Shown piece after piece: positions 10,008 through 22,118 of a DNA stretch of 64,000 nucleotides (positions are counted from its first letter, which is position 1; each line of letters begins with the position of its first letter). The stretch comes from Diaporthe sp. PMI_573 (Eukaryota; Ascomycota; Sordariomycetes; Diaporthales; Diaporthaceae). The stretch covers positions 141,130 to 205,129 of the forward strand of contig JAJTUP010000101.1 in the NCBI GenBank assembly GCA_021399435.1, written 5' to 3'. The position numbers were made by a program, and so were the translations under genes. The notes beneath the pieces are model-generated. The model had not been told where the DNA came from. It searched no databases and was given only the letters and a program-made list of their open reading frames with translations.

Positions 10008-12718
10008 ATGGCGGATACTTCTCAGGCGTCCCCTGCTGCAGCGCCATTCCCGCACATTCGCAGCTGCAAGCTCTGCCGCCAGCGTAAAGTAAAGTGTAAC
10101 TGTCAACACCCTTGCTCACACTGTGCCCGGGCAGGCCAAACCTGTTTGTACCCAGCCGGATCGGGGAGAGTACCGAAGCGGTTATGCCGGGCTAAGAATT
10201 TGCAGCTTATGGATAAGCTTAGCCGGCTTGAGAATATTATTAAGCGTCTTGTATCTGAGAGCAGGGACGATGCTAAAGGCATGCCTGCAGCAGACGGTCA
10301 TCTAGAGAAGCATAAAGTCCCTGCACGGCGTTCTGCGAAGTTAGAGGCGAAAGACAGACAAGTGTTGCTGGCCTTGTCTGGCGAGTCGTCTAGAGATTAG
10401 ACGGAGAATAGCTTTTTTCTCGACGTCTAATTTGGGCGGCTTGTGGTTAGTAACTCGATAAGCTACTATGTTGGTAATGTATTTTAGGTAAATTTGGTAA
10501 ATAAAGTATGACTATAAGTTATTGTTTTTATACTAGTTGACTGATATAGGCTATAGATTGACAGCATTTACGATATAGTCTAAGAAGCCGAAGATAATAA
10601 AAGTAATGATAATATAATAGATTTGGAACTAGTACTACTAGTGTTAGGCTTTGGACTATTAGGTTTTAACGCTGCCCTCTTTGGATTTTATATACTTATA
10701 TACTTATTATACTCATATTATTTAACTTTGCCGCAGGTAGTAAATGTCAGAAGACTTTGTCACAATCGCAAAACCTACCCCAAAGAGCAACTAATTCCGG
10801 GCGATAACGTGTCGAGTGCGCTGCTTCCGAGCAAGGGCGCCGCTTTCAGGCAAGTACGCCGCTTCCGGGCGATAACGTGTTGGGTGCGCTGCTTACACGC
10901 TTCTCTATCTATAAAAGGAGGGGGGAGGAAGCTGCTTAACCTGAGGAAGGAGGAAGGGACAAGTTCAGTTGTTGTATTGTATTCTACTCTGCGAATATAC
11001 TACGCACACGCTGCTTCTACGCTGCTATATATCCCTAGTCACTCCGCTTGTGATTGAAACCCTTACAGTAAACTTATTTATAGTATTTATAGAGAATATA
11101 TTATTAATAATTTGCTTCTTTTATATACTAATACTATTAAAGTTATATTAGGATGCTATTGTTTGTTTTAACTTGCTAGAGAAGAATATGGAAGCTCTTT
11201 TATTTGCCATCTACTATTTAACTACTATAAGTCTATAAAATAATTAATACCTGGTATTATTAGGCTTATTAAGAGAAGCTATAATAGAGAAATATTGATT
11301 TAGCGTTAAGTAGGCGCTAGCTTAGGCTAATTTACTTAATACTTATAGCATAGTTTTTCTATTGGCAGCTGTCCTCTTTCTTTTAGCCTTTTATAATTAA
11401 GATGATTTGCAAACCACCTAGTTACTTATAGCTTTAGTCTTCTACATCGTGTAGAGTATGGGGCTTTACTATAATAATACTGTCTTTAGGCTAAAGCTAT
11501 TTAAAACCAAGCTATGATGGCGACTGTAGTAGTATATTTATATTCTAGATAGATACTTGTTTAAGTACTAAGACTATAAAGTAAATCTTTACTAGTTTTT
11601 TTCTGATATAAAGCTTTCTTTATATATAAATGACAGCAATCTTTATCCTAATATAATAGAGCCTTCTCTTAAGTATAATGGCTAGATAGATATAATATTC
11701 TGTCTAGTAAGATGTAAAGCTATTAATACTGTATTAAGTACTAAGCTTATTAGTTCTGGCCTATAAAGGGGGCCATGGCGGGCTAGTATAGGTAATAGAT
11801 CTACTAAGCCTTTGGTTAATAAGAAAAGGGTAATAGTAGAGAGCTTTATTTAGAGAGTTAGAGAAGTATCTATATTATTATAACCTATCTAATCCTATCT
11901 ATATAATATCTATAATAGTTATTAAGCTTATATTTACCTAGTTTTAGCTCTTAGTATACTAACCCTAGCTAGACCCTAATAGTAACAACTTAGGCCTTTA
12001 GAGGAGCCTAACACTAATAGATATATATAGTAGTAGTAGTAAGAATACTCCTTTTAGCTAAGAGTCTAGGCTAACAATTAACCCTAAAACTAGGGACAAG
12101 CTTTTTATAATCTCTATTAAGGTCCTTAAGCTCTTAACCAGCATCCTTATATACCCGTAGCTTATAAAGTAGGTGTAGTACTTTAAGACCTATATCTAGT
12201 AGTATACAATTAGCTATGTCCTGGCTAAAATCTATTGTTACCTTGTATTAGCTAAGTATAATCATGCTAGAGAACACCATTATGGCTATTTATTAGTCTA
12301 GTATCTTAAGGGTTAATAAGCCTAAAGGTATGATATAGAAGCTGATTAGGAGGTTGATGGCAAAGGCTCGGTATGTTAGAGATGTTTAGGGGTGGAAGGG
12401 TGACTTAAGTTTCAGTATTACCGTGAAGGATTTACTAAGAGCTGACGGTAGGATTTTCCTGCATGGGGGACCGGCTGGTTATACTGACTTTTCTGCTTCG
12501 ACATTTGATTCGACCGTCTAGTCTACTAACGGCATTGAAACTTGCGTCCCGGGCTTTTCAGGTACGGGAGACTACTAATGGATATGCTGGACTTTTTGGG
12601 CGACTTTAGCATAGATGAACTTACAAATCAAGGCCTTGTGGATGGAAACAACGGCTTCTCACTCGACATGATGGGCGCGGGTTCTGCGATGGATAGCTGG
12701 GATGGTCGCATATGGTGA
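10008..12718 (+). pseudogene. Zn(II)2Cys6 transcription factor, partly RIP-mutated and LTR-interrupted
   Basis: The start ATG at 10008 opens a clean 130-codon stretch. Cys20, 23, 30, 36, 39 and 46 form the C-x2-C-x6-C-x5-C-x2-C-x6-C binuclear zinc cluster, followed by a basic linker and a leucine-containing coiled coil (LMDKLSRLENIIKRL). A stop comes at 10398. Beyond it the same protein continues in AT-rich DNA. The linker (GRLVVSNSISYYV) and fungal_trans-like segments EALLFAIYYLTTISL, SIVFLLAAVLFLLAFYN and INDSNLYPNIIEP are recognisable, with TAG/TAA at Trp/Gln positions. GC-normal sequence resumes near 12390 and encodes an acidic tail with LDFLGDFSIDELTNQGL, stopping at 12716-12718. A solo LTR sits at 10745-11067 and the frame resumes across its duplication. 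The product is presumably a nuclear regulator, now dead. Confidence 0.8.
10745..11067. mobile_element. Solo LTR (family A) with GTAAA target duplication
   Basis: A 323-bp GC-richer block begins TGTCAG and ends CTTACA. It is flanked on both sides by the 5-bp direct repeat GTAAA (10740-10744 and 11068-11072). A TATA-box-like CTATAAAAGGAGG lies near 10910. An internal direct repeat (CGGGCGATAACGTGT...GTGCGCTGCTT) occurs at about 10798 and 10867. This is the structure of a solo LTR left by recombination between the two LTRs of a retrotransposon. Confidence 0.85.
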
Positions 12719-12771
12719 ATTGTGGAACTTAATATACCGGGGCTCACCCACATTAAAACTGATCTCTGACA

Positions 12772-13618
12772 TCATGGGACAGATTGGATCGGTGTTGGGT
12801 ATAAATCAACGCTTGTTCCCACTCTAAAGACAAAAGCAGCCGAACAGTTTGCACTGCGCATGCTCCTTAGCATAATTCCACCACTTTTTGGCAAGTCCAG
12901 GAGCAATCGGCTCGCGTCCAAGAGAATATTGGTCAATCTGACGTGCCCAATCGTCGTGATAAATAATGTGGTCCAAATGTGAGGGAATTTAGCGTTGACA
13001 TGGACGTGCTTACACGTGCTGTATGTGAACTCTTCTTTAATGGCGTTGGGCCGTATGTGGCGGGAAATGATCTTGAGGTACAATTTCTCGTGGGCAACCC
13101 TTGGACTATAATACTGTACCCGTAGCCCTCATCTCTCCCGGCCCCGTGCTCCTGTTCTAGCGTCATCAGGAATTTGTTCGCCGTTGACCTCTTAAAGATC
13201 AAAGCGTTCATAACGCTCGTCGAGGTATTTCAGCTTCCAAATGTCGCTCCCCGGCAATTGTGTGGCGAATGAAGAAAGTGTGGTATCATGGTTTTCCAGA
13301 CAGAAAGTACTGCGATAATCATGGTCCAGTGTGTGGGAGGTCGAACAAAAGGCGCAGTAGATTTGGTCTGGCGGGAGATTCTTCTCCAGTATCGCCTGGA
13401 TCTTTCTTTTGCCTAGTGGGGTGGCCATGGAGACCCTTACATGTGAGGGACAGGGCTATTGAGTCATGAGGATTTAATGGATCAAATACAACGAGTATTA
13501 AATCAAGCGAAAGCCTCATGAACGCCCAGTCGAGCCGGTATTGCTCTTGCGGTTGAGACAACATCGCTGGTGATACTAACACATCCCGCTGGCTGTGACC
13601 ATCCTCTGTGCCAGGCAT
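12772..13618 (-). pseudogene. F-box protein, multiply frameshifted
   Basis: The first frame (13618 leftward) contains LSLDLILVVFDPLNPHDSIA followed by LSLTCKGLHG, a typical fungal N-terminal F-box. Near 13415 the protein-like frame shifts and continues LGKRKIQAILEKNLPPDQIY then CAFCSTSHTL, the usual Cys-containing continuation in this family, up to a TAA at 13192. A further frame change leads into IFKRSTANKF, and a third into YLKIISRHIRPNAIKEEF, ending at 12772. At least two frameshifts and one stop are needed to explain it. F-box proteins recruit substrates to SCF ubiquitin ligases. It lies tail-to-tail with the transcription-factor pseudogene. Confidence 0.65.
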
Positions 13619-14560
13619 CGTTGGTGTTTCTTGCTTTTCGACACTTGGTTATCTATCGGAGTCGGCCAATAACACCGATTCCTCATAGAATGGCATGCTT
13701 GTACGAGGGCTTGAGTATCGGGGTTGTCAAACAGAACTGTGATATTCGGAAAGTCGATATTTGCAAACGAATTATGGAGCTGGTCTCAAAAGCAAGTGGG
13801 AGCTCGCACAAAATAATGCCGGCAATGGACAGGTTTTTGAATTTTTACGCCTAATAATCTACGAGGCACTAATACTCGCTTAACACATAGTACTAGCGTT
13901 TTGCTAGGTGGACTAGTACTGCTTCGTCTCAGTCGGGGGGGGGGGGGGGGTTATGGGCCACATGACATGACTATAAAAATTGTTGGAGAAAATAGCTTCC
14001 TGGAACAGGTCAGTGAGGACATATTGTGTGCGCGGGCTCTCTAAAAGAATAACCGCTATTGGTGAAGCTCTAATTATCTTTCGCGCCAGCAACAGCAGTA
14101 TTCAAACCTCTCCTACCACATCTGCAACTTGCGAAACGATGGACAGAATATATGACTACGAAACTGTCATATGTCCCCCTCTAGGACCAGAAAAAGTATA
14201 TCCGCCACCGCTTCTATTTTTGTGGCGCCATAAAGCCCTGGCACGACTGACCCCGGTAAAAGGTCAACTTCTTGGTATCTGGGACCGTGCAGAGACTGCC
14301 ATACGACGATTCGAGAACCTCTCGGGAGAAGCACGCAGGTTGGAACTGGAACCCCAAAACCGACCTTGGTGGAAGCGTCATTTCTAGGCACAGCAGTTTC
14401 CACCTTCCCGAAGAGCATTCTAAGGTTCACCGGCCGCTAGGAAATCACTAAAGGCACAAGGGCTGGAGGTAGGTTCGGGATTGCGCAGACAAGAAGGGAC
14501 ACTAAGAGATGGTAAATACTAAATATCAAAATTGCTCGAAATTGCACATGAGTAAAGTAG
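13619..14560. other. Intergenic DNA with a G16 tract
   Basis: Contains a run of 16 G at 13935-13950. A 135-codon plus-strand frame (13980-14387) overlaps an 87-codon minus-strand frame (14167-14430); neither shows a recognisable motif, so no gene is called. Confidence 0.4.
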
Positions 14561-17500
14561 TTAAGGGCAACCTAACCCCCCAGACTATTGGTTTCAAGTG
14601 GAAACTCTTTTTATCTCAAATTAATCTACAAAACCTATTACAAATTTACAGTGCTTTTTAGCAATATAACCCTGCACACTTCTCGATCTGCATCATTGAG
14701 CCACCAATACCAACGACGACAATCGCCTTTACCTTTAAAAACCGCGCTTAATGCAACCCGCACTTTTACAGTCCTAATGCAACCCCTTTTCAAAAGTTTT
14801 AACATCACCCGCCCTATTTCCATGCAGGCCATGGCTCACGTTCCATCATAATACCCTGTCGGCAGGGAAAGAAACGTATCGACAGCAGACTCTGGTGTTA
14901 GCATTAAAAAAAAGACACATCGCGAGAAAAAGCCTCTATATAATAACCTTCGAGACTATCTTACCTAAAAGCAACACTACTGGCTTTTTACCCGCGATAT
15001 CGAGCTTGCCCGCCCGCTTCAGTAAAAGTATCTCGCCTTTAAGGTAGATATCATGGCGTAAATTTACAAGACTAAGCGCAAAAACGCAATTATATACCAA
15101 GAACGAGCAAGAGATATTCACAATACTACAGGATTTATCAAAGTATCTTAAAAGCTTTACTAACTTAAATTAAAGCTTTATTTAAAATAGAGCTGCTATT
15201 AGCTATACTATAGGTAAAAGCACCGTTACCTAAGTGCTAAGAGGAAATAGCTAAGTAAGAAGTATATACGAGCGCAGATATAGCGCCGGATAAGCATCTT
15301 AAAAGAGATTATCTACTTTGCTAATAAGGAGGGAGTAGAGGATAGGGATAATAGGGGCTATATAAAAGACGAAATGCTTAACTATATTATGACGGGTTAT
15401 AATAGCATCTTCCCTATCTCACGAGACTTAAAGATCGACCTAAGTTAGAGTTAAGGGTTAAGAGAATATCTTTATTTATATGATTTCAATATGTTAAAGC
15501 GACGATTATTAGCTTTCTTTTCATGTAGGCTTTAGTGGTAGGCTAATCTTTTAAGCTAGCCTTAATGAAATCAAGGATGTTTTAATAATTAAATTTTATC
15601 TCGGAATTTAAATCTAATAATTAGTTTCATTAACCTTTATAACTTTAACTTTTAGGGTTTTTTACCAGAATTCTTTACGGCTAGCATATCCTCTGCTAAA
15701 GCTGGCCAATTAGGACACCTAGCTATTATCTATAATATGTTAATAATAAACTCTATTATAAATTTATATTAGACTTACCCTGCTATCTACCAGCATATTG
15801 ACCCTAGTAATCTATCACGCCTCTTTACTATAAAGGAAGAGTATTGCTTTATATATAGTTGTTAGTAAGTTTTTTTATATACCTAGTATGTAAACTTTAC
15901 TATATCTAACATCCTATATAGTCCCCTCTATCCTAAGGAAATTTTACTTAATTCTTATCTTTCTTATTTCCTCCATTATCTCTCTACCATAGCTCCTCAC
16001 CATTGGTATATATACTATCCTAGGGGCTACATAATTTACGCGTATGCCTTGCTTTCTATAGTGTACCGCCATGGCCCTTATTATCTAGATAATAGTACCC
16101 TTAGTTGTAGTATAAAGTAGGCTTGGGTTACTACCTAGGATCTTGCTTACTAACAATATATTTATTATCACGCTGCGGCCTAACTTATATATTTCAGAGA
16201 TAGCATACCGATATATATAGACTATGTTAGTTATATTAATATATATGTCGTGATTCTATCTAGCTAGGTTAAGCTTTGTTATATTATTGATAATACTATT
16301 AACTTTAACTATAAAGTAATGAAATATTATTAGTATTATTTTAAAAGTCGGAGATGAATATAGGAGGAGAGATTGTAATTCTGAGAGGGAAATTTGACCG
16401 ACTTAATTAACTGGACTATTCACTCATGTTTACAAGAATATATATAGCCCTAAACAACTTAACTATTTTCTCAACCGCCCTTTTATATAAATCTTTATCT
16501 ATAATATCTGTCCATATTGCCTTAGAGATTCCACTCTTTACTTTGATCATTCTTTTTATCTCTATAGCCTACTTAAGTTTATTATCGTGTTAGGCGAGAA
16601 GTATAGCGGTTGCTCGGCCATTGCTAATCTCGCCTTGAGATAAGCTAATTAGTATTTTATTTTTACATTGCCATCCCAAACTGGTCGTGGTCTTAAATTC
16701 AACACCCGTGAGCATTTTATAGCCCCTCACCTAACATGCGTGAGCCTGCTCCTGACATAATGGCTATATCTCCCTTAAAGTCGAATGCCCTCGGGGAAGT
16801 TACGTTGAGGACGAGTCCGACGGCGGCAGATATTACATTAACATATAGCGGAATGCGTATTATAAATTCGAAGAATCACTTTAGCAGCGCATAAAAATTA
16901 AAGTTTGAGTTTTAGCATTCTATATTTTAGCATTTGTCCATCGAGGTCGGAAGGTTTTCCCTCATCCCATACGATGTGCCGCAGGCCAATTATCATCATC
17001 TCGATCTGCCTCTAACTCCTACCCGCAGCTTCGCCGTCCTGCATAGTAAGACGGTTTAGCCGTGGATCTGTTCGGGGAAACGAAAAACAATAATTAAACG
17101 CACACTTGATTCCGATATTTAACAAATTTTATTTTAGTTGCCGCTTGATTATAAAAAACAGGATTTACAAAGATAACGACCATTATTTAAAGCTACGGAG
17201 CCAAAGATTACATATGATTATATAAAGTACCATGTCGCTATTTCTTGAGTTACGAATCACCAGCTAGCTAATAGTTAAACTAATCTATAATGCCCTAAAG
17301 ACTTTATTCCTTAGCCCACCCTATAATATTATTAGCCATATAAGTAAAATTAACTACGTTTTAGGGAGATCTAATTATAGGGTAACCTACTTTTGTATAG
17401 ATTATTCTGGTTCCCATATATTACAAATTTGTACTTAACTCTCGAAAAGAACTATATATAGTATAGCTTCTTATCTCCTATAAGTATGTTAACTACTTGG

Positions 17501-17585
17501 CGCCGAGATTAAAAGTCAAAGGTATGGTTAATTTCCACGTATAAGAAGAATAACAGCCCTAATATTAAGTTATCAATATTGCCAA
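14561..17585. other. AT-rich RIP-like block, no gene identified
   Basis: Mostly AT-rich with dispersed stops. Short protein-like stretches occur (for example a plus-strand segment near 15330-15430 reading NKEGVEDRDNRGYIKDEMLN), but no family could be recognised. Slightly GC-richer islands lie near 14690-14870 and 16600-17060. The block is probably a stack of degraded repeats. Confidence 0.45.
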
Positions 17586-17589
17586 GCAT

Positions 17590-18242
17590 TTATTATCTAA
17601 TAGTAGTAGATTGACTCTTGAGATTTGCAAAGTGGCTCTCCTTGAGAAAGGCCGGGTAAGCAAAGGCTCCTATAGTATAGATATCACCCTTAGCGAGTTA
17701 GTCACAGATATACGGTACGCTAAAGTAGTATTTAATCAGTGGCCCCCCATTATTAGTCTCCCAAAAACACTAAGTTCTAGAGCTTTATATTCTTACCTAA
17801 TACATATATATTTTATGCCTATTACCTTGTATTTGTCTTTGACTACGCTAACCTATCTTGGAACAGCCTTAACAGCAAACTCCTAATGCTTACTTTTCTA
17901 TACATCATAGTTAAAGCCTGGATTAGTTATTATATTATGCCGATCTTTATAGTACTTTTACACCGGATTACCTCTAAAGTAATTAAGGCCAATTATTAGA
18001 TACTTAGCGTCGGCAAAACTATCTATAACAAGTAGCCCATTTTTAAAAAGACCCCAGATGTTAGGAAAATATAGGACAATATTTCTATTTAACTTCCCCG
18101 CCAGTAGATAGATGATGTAGGGGTCTATCCCCTCAATTATCTTCTGCGCCCCGCGCGGCTTGCCGGCGTGCAGGTTTCCAGCAATGTAGCAGTTGTCAGG
18201 CGGCTTAGCTAGGTAGGGTTGGTCAGCGGCTGACTGCGCCAT
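17590..18242 (-). pseudogene. Dienelactone hydrolase family protein, RIP-inactivated
   Basis: From the ATG at 18242 the first 94 codons are intact. They read YIAGNLHAGKPRGAQKIIEG, then VLYFPNIWGLFKNGLLVIDS and FADAKYLIIGLNYFRGNPV, the N-terminal half of the fungal dienelactone hydrolase (DLH) family. After NPV the frame continues with stops where the family has Trp (TAG for TGG in three places) and still resembles the middle of the family (KDRHNIITNPGFNYDV). It fades out near 17600. The catalytic Cys/Asp/His region is not recognisable. DLH proteins are cytosolic alpha/beta hydrolases. The 5' part is close to normal composition while the 3' part is AT-rich. Confidence 0.7.
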
Positions 18243-20287
18243 TGATAGTAATATCCGATGGTATCCCAGAAACGCTTTTCAGCAATGTCGTGTCGTGTCG
18301 TGTTCACGCGACCCTGGGCTCCATATTCATCAGAGCTTCCCCTCACGGTCAAGGGGTGATCGGTCAGGGTGGAAGCTAGCGGCAATATAGAAGAGAACGG
18401 AAGTTCGCGTACCCCGAATCCGAAGTCGCGGAACCTTTTCTGACTAATTGTGTCGCCCCGTGTACCCAAATGTAAGTTCACTACAGGTTTGACATATAAA
18501 TAATTAATATAGCCACACTAACTACTATACTAATAATATCTAATTACCTAGTGTATATTTTTAATACTAGACAGATTGATTTTAATAAGCAGTTTAACGA
18601 TCTAACAATATGTTGAGGGTGGGTAGTTATTTAGATGTTGTGGGCAAAGGAGGTTCAGCGGAGTATATTGTGCAAGATTGCAAAATGCATCATGGTGGCT
18701 GGTACAGTGAGGTTAAATGGCGTTCTCTGATTGGCTATAATCTGCTTAGTAAACACAAAGGTGCGCGGCTTCCGATTTTGGGTGCTCGAATTTCCGTTCT
18801 CATACGGAATGGCTACCCGCCTCCTGCACTGCTACCTAGCTCCTATCCACTCATGAGCAGATGTGGGTGCACCTTCTGGTGACTGCCACAGGAGAACTCT
18901 ACATAGATGACAACTTTCTTTTATTGGCTGCCAGCTGAGCCAGTTTCAAGAATTTGTCAATAGAGATATTATTGATGAGTTTGACTAAGCATTCCGAGGT
19001 TTTGTAACACTGTCAATTACTTTTTTTCATAAAGCAACACCGATCAATTTCCTCAAATAGCAAGCGATCATAATAGCCCTCGGAGAGAGTCGGCCACCAG
19101 TGTGACTGGTTGATTACAAAGTACATCAATGAGCGTACAGGGAACGTGTTCTTTATCCCATGGTATTTAGTCTTTGAGGACCAAATATGTGGTAATTCGG
19201 ACCGATTAGGACATCCATAACGGCGGACAAGATAATTTCGGCTTGGCGATTAGTCTTAACCTTTGTCCGGCTTAGGCTGTGGAGTGGGTGTGCTTGTTTC
19301 TGGGTATCAGTTGCTTGAATCCGTGTTAACACCGTTAACGCCGGACCCCTTTTGAGCATTGTGACAAATCTTCGTGTTCATCTGGTTGTATAGACAATCA
19401 AGCACTGATCCGATGCGAATCCCTGTTCACTGATCCGACGCGAATCCCTGTTTCGAGATTTTCTTCGGCTTCAGGGAATAAAGGCATCGACAATCAAGGA
19501 GCATTAGATCAACATGACATCCACACCGCCCTTTGATCGAGTATTGAGAGCGTTATATCCTGAGATCGGATATTCGCACCGTACGAAACGGATGGCGCAC
19601 ACCATTTTCTGACTAATCACGCCGCCATATGTGCGCAATTTTAAGTAGTTCGGTTTTCAATCCGTATACATATTCTTGTTATTGAACTACAGGCGGTCCC
19701 TTCATACAGTGGTAAACGCTCAAAAACCCAGTGTTAGATAACATACAGTGCCGATAGCAGTAGGTTTGAAATACGCGTATTCGTTTTCGCCATACGATTC
19801 GTTAAGTGACTGTACTGACCACTATGTTACATCATGGAATATGACTCGTGAGCTACTTGCAGGTCCGTTCAGATCGTAAGTGTGCTCAACCAAAACCCGT
19901 ACAAACTGCCTCTCGGCGATATCCTGTCTAAATACTGGCATCCATATTGAAGGTCTTTACTGATGACTGATTTCATGAGCAGGATAACGTAAACTCAATG
20001 AAATCTCACCTCTGGAGTTGGGACCGAGAATGGAGCGAAGAATGGGTTATTTGCGTGATATTCTGCCGTCGAGTGGGCCAAATGACCAAGGAGCCAAGAA
20101 TCAGGAACTGGATGCTACAAATTGCCAAGGAGCCAAGAATTAAAACTGGATGCTTCTACCTTTTACTACTCCATTTACGCGTATTAGCCATATAAGTAGT
20201 GCACTCGACTTCGTTCGACGAGTCTCTCACTGCTCCTCATTATTTACGTTGCTCTCCAAGTGAAAGATTTAACAGGCAGTTCTCAAC
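18243..20287. other. Intergenic DNA with short repeats
   Basis: Holds a CGTGT micro-repeat (18284-18303), a direct repeat of CTGATCCGAYGCGAATCCCTGTT at about 19402 and 19430, a partial copy of a dispersed motif at 19563-19612, and a tandem duplication near 20088-20150 containing CCAAGGAGCCAAGAAT. A 90-codon plus frame at 18610-18882 has no recognisable motif. The last 100-150 bp presumably contain the esterase promoter. Confidence 0.4.
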
Positions 20288-22118
20288 ATGGTCTCCCTGT
20301 CTCATTTGCAACCAATCTGGGTTGTCTTTCAGCTCATACCTGCTGTCCTATCTATCCCAGCTTCACCAAGACAGACCACAAATGCGTCACCGCTCGTCAG
20401 GCTCCCCCATGGAACTGTAGCCGGCGCCCACAACTCTGCATATGACCAAGATTTCTTTCTAGGTTTGCCTTATGCCGAGCCTCCTGTCGGTGACCTCCGC
20501 CTCCGCCGCGCGGCTCCTCCCAAGCCGTGGAATGGCACCATACGAACAGATGAATATGGCCCGTGGTGCCTGGGCAACAGTCTAGGTCTCCCCGGCTTCA
20601 GTATAGACCCCACGGGGCCATCGAGCGAGGACTGCTTGTACATGAATATTGTGCGACCTTCTAGCGCTGCCACCAACGGTAACGGCTCCGATTCGGGCCC
20701 ACTCCTCCCGGTGCTGGTATGGATTCACGGCGGCGGTTGGCAAGAGGGCAGTGCCAACGACCCTCGGTACAACGGGTCATTCCTGGTCCGCAACTCGGTC
20801 GATATGGGCACTCCCATCATCTTCGCCAGCTTCAATTACCGTCTTGGCCTGTTTGGCAAGATGAGTGGTCCGCCTCTGCAGGAGTCTGGGGCATCGAATC
20901 TGCTGCTGCACGATCAACGTCAGGCGCTGGCGTGGATCCAGGAGAACATTGAGTACTTTGGCGGAGACAAGTCTCGTGTGACCATAATGGGCGAGTCGGC
21001 GGGCGGCTCGAACGTTGGCCTGCATCTCCTAGCCCCAGATGCCGGTCTATTCAGCGGCGCCATCGCTGAGAGCGGTGGTCCGTATGGCGGATACGGCTAT
21101 TTCAACGAAACCGAAGCAGCGTCGGCATTTGAAGCAACCGTCAACGCCACAGGTTGCACGGAGGCTGTAGATCCGTTGGACTGCCTCCGAGGCGTACCGG
21201 CTGAGGTGCTCCAGGCCGCCAGCATCTCCGTTCCGCAAGCTTTCGTCCTTGACGGTGACATTCTCACCGACCGTGCCTCTCACATCCTGGCCAACGGTGG
21301 ATTCGTGCAGGTGCCACTCCTGATTGGATCGAACAGAAATGACGGGGCAAGTCTTTTGCAATTGGATATCAAGGCGCATGGACCGGTCAACACCCTTGAA
21401 GACTTCGGAAGGATTGCTATATCAACCAATGGCGGTAGACCTATTCAGGAAGATGTGCTGAGCAAATGGTGGGATCTGTACCAGGAGGAGATCGACAATC
21501 CGTCGCCAGGAGGCCTAGGTACCGTGGAACCCGATGGTGGCCCAGAGCTCGGAACTGGTTACGGCAAGGCGACCCTATGGTTACAGGACAACTACTTCGC
21601 TGCTGGTAGACGTTACAGCAACCAGGTGTGGTCGGATCGCAAGATTCCGAGTTACAGCTACCTGTTTGATACGCCCACTGCCAACCTCCGGCCAGAGGTT
21701 GAGGGAGCAACGCACTTCATGGAAATCCCCTACGTGTTTGGGAACAAAGATGCAGTGGGCTGGGAGGACACGCCATACCCTGAGGATCCGGACCTGAGGG
21801 CCAAGCATCTTGCGCTTGTGGATACAATGAGTAGCATGTGGATCAGCTTTGTCGCGACAGGAACCCCTAATCAACATAAAGGTCAGTAGCGCTCCACTTC
21901 TCGTTGCCATCAATCTCCCCGTACTCGCCTGGCTTAGCACACATGACTGACTTGCGAGAGCAGTATCTGAACTCAACATCACATGGCCAGAGTGGTCTCG
22001 GGACAGCCCGACGAACATGGTTTTCAGTGCAACGGAAGGTGTTCATGTACAAGCAGATACTTGGAGAGAGGAGGCACTGCAGTCCTTCGTTGATTTGGCC
22101 GATGAGCTCAGGAGGTAG
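20288..22118 (+). CDS. Secreted type-B carboxylesterase/lipase
   Basis: Two exons: 20288-21881 and 21964-22118. The 82-bp intron has a GTCAGT donor and a CAG acceptor with CTGAC-like branch sequence; phase 1 splicing gives Val. The product is about 582 residues, normal for the family. An N-terminal signal peptide (hydrophobic core PIWVVFQLIPAVLSIP) predicts secretion. Family motifs follow in order: FLGLPYAEPPVGDLR, EDCLYMN, the oxyanion loop HGGGW, and nucleophile motif GESAGGS with Ser237. The acid residue is probably the Asp in SNRNDG (family usually Glu), and His476 lies in GATHFMEIPYVFG. Exon 2 ends with NMVFSATEGVHVQADTWREE. Several N-x-S/T sites are present. It hydrolyses carboxylic esters; the substrate is unknown. 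The gene is intact and GC-normal between degraded blocks. Confidence 0.93.

Noticed and set aside
13980..14387. 135-codon plus frame as a gene
   Set aside because: No motif, no consistent coding character, and the opposite strand is equally open.
17611..17886. Plus-strand 91-codon open frame
   Set aside because: It is the antisense of the dienelactone hydrolase relic, whose minus-strand frame explains the sequence.
20470..21710. Minus-strand frames of 60-110 codons inside the esterase
   Set aside because: Shadows of the intact plus-strand carboxylesterase.
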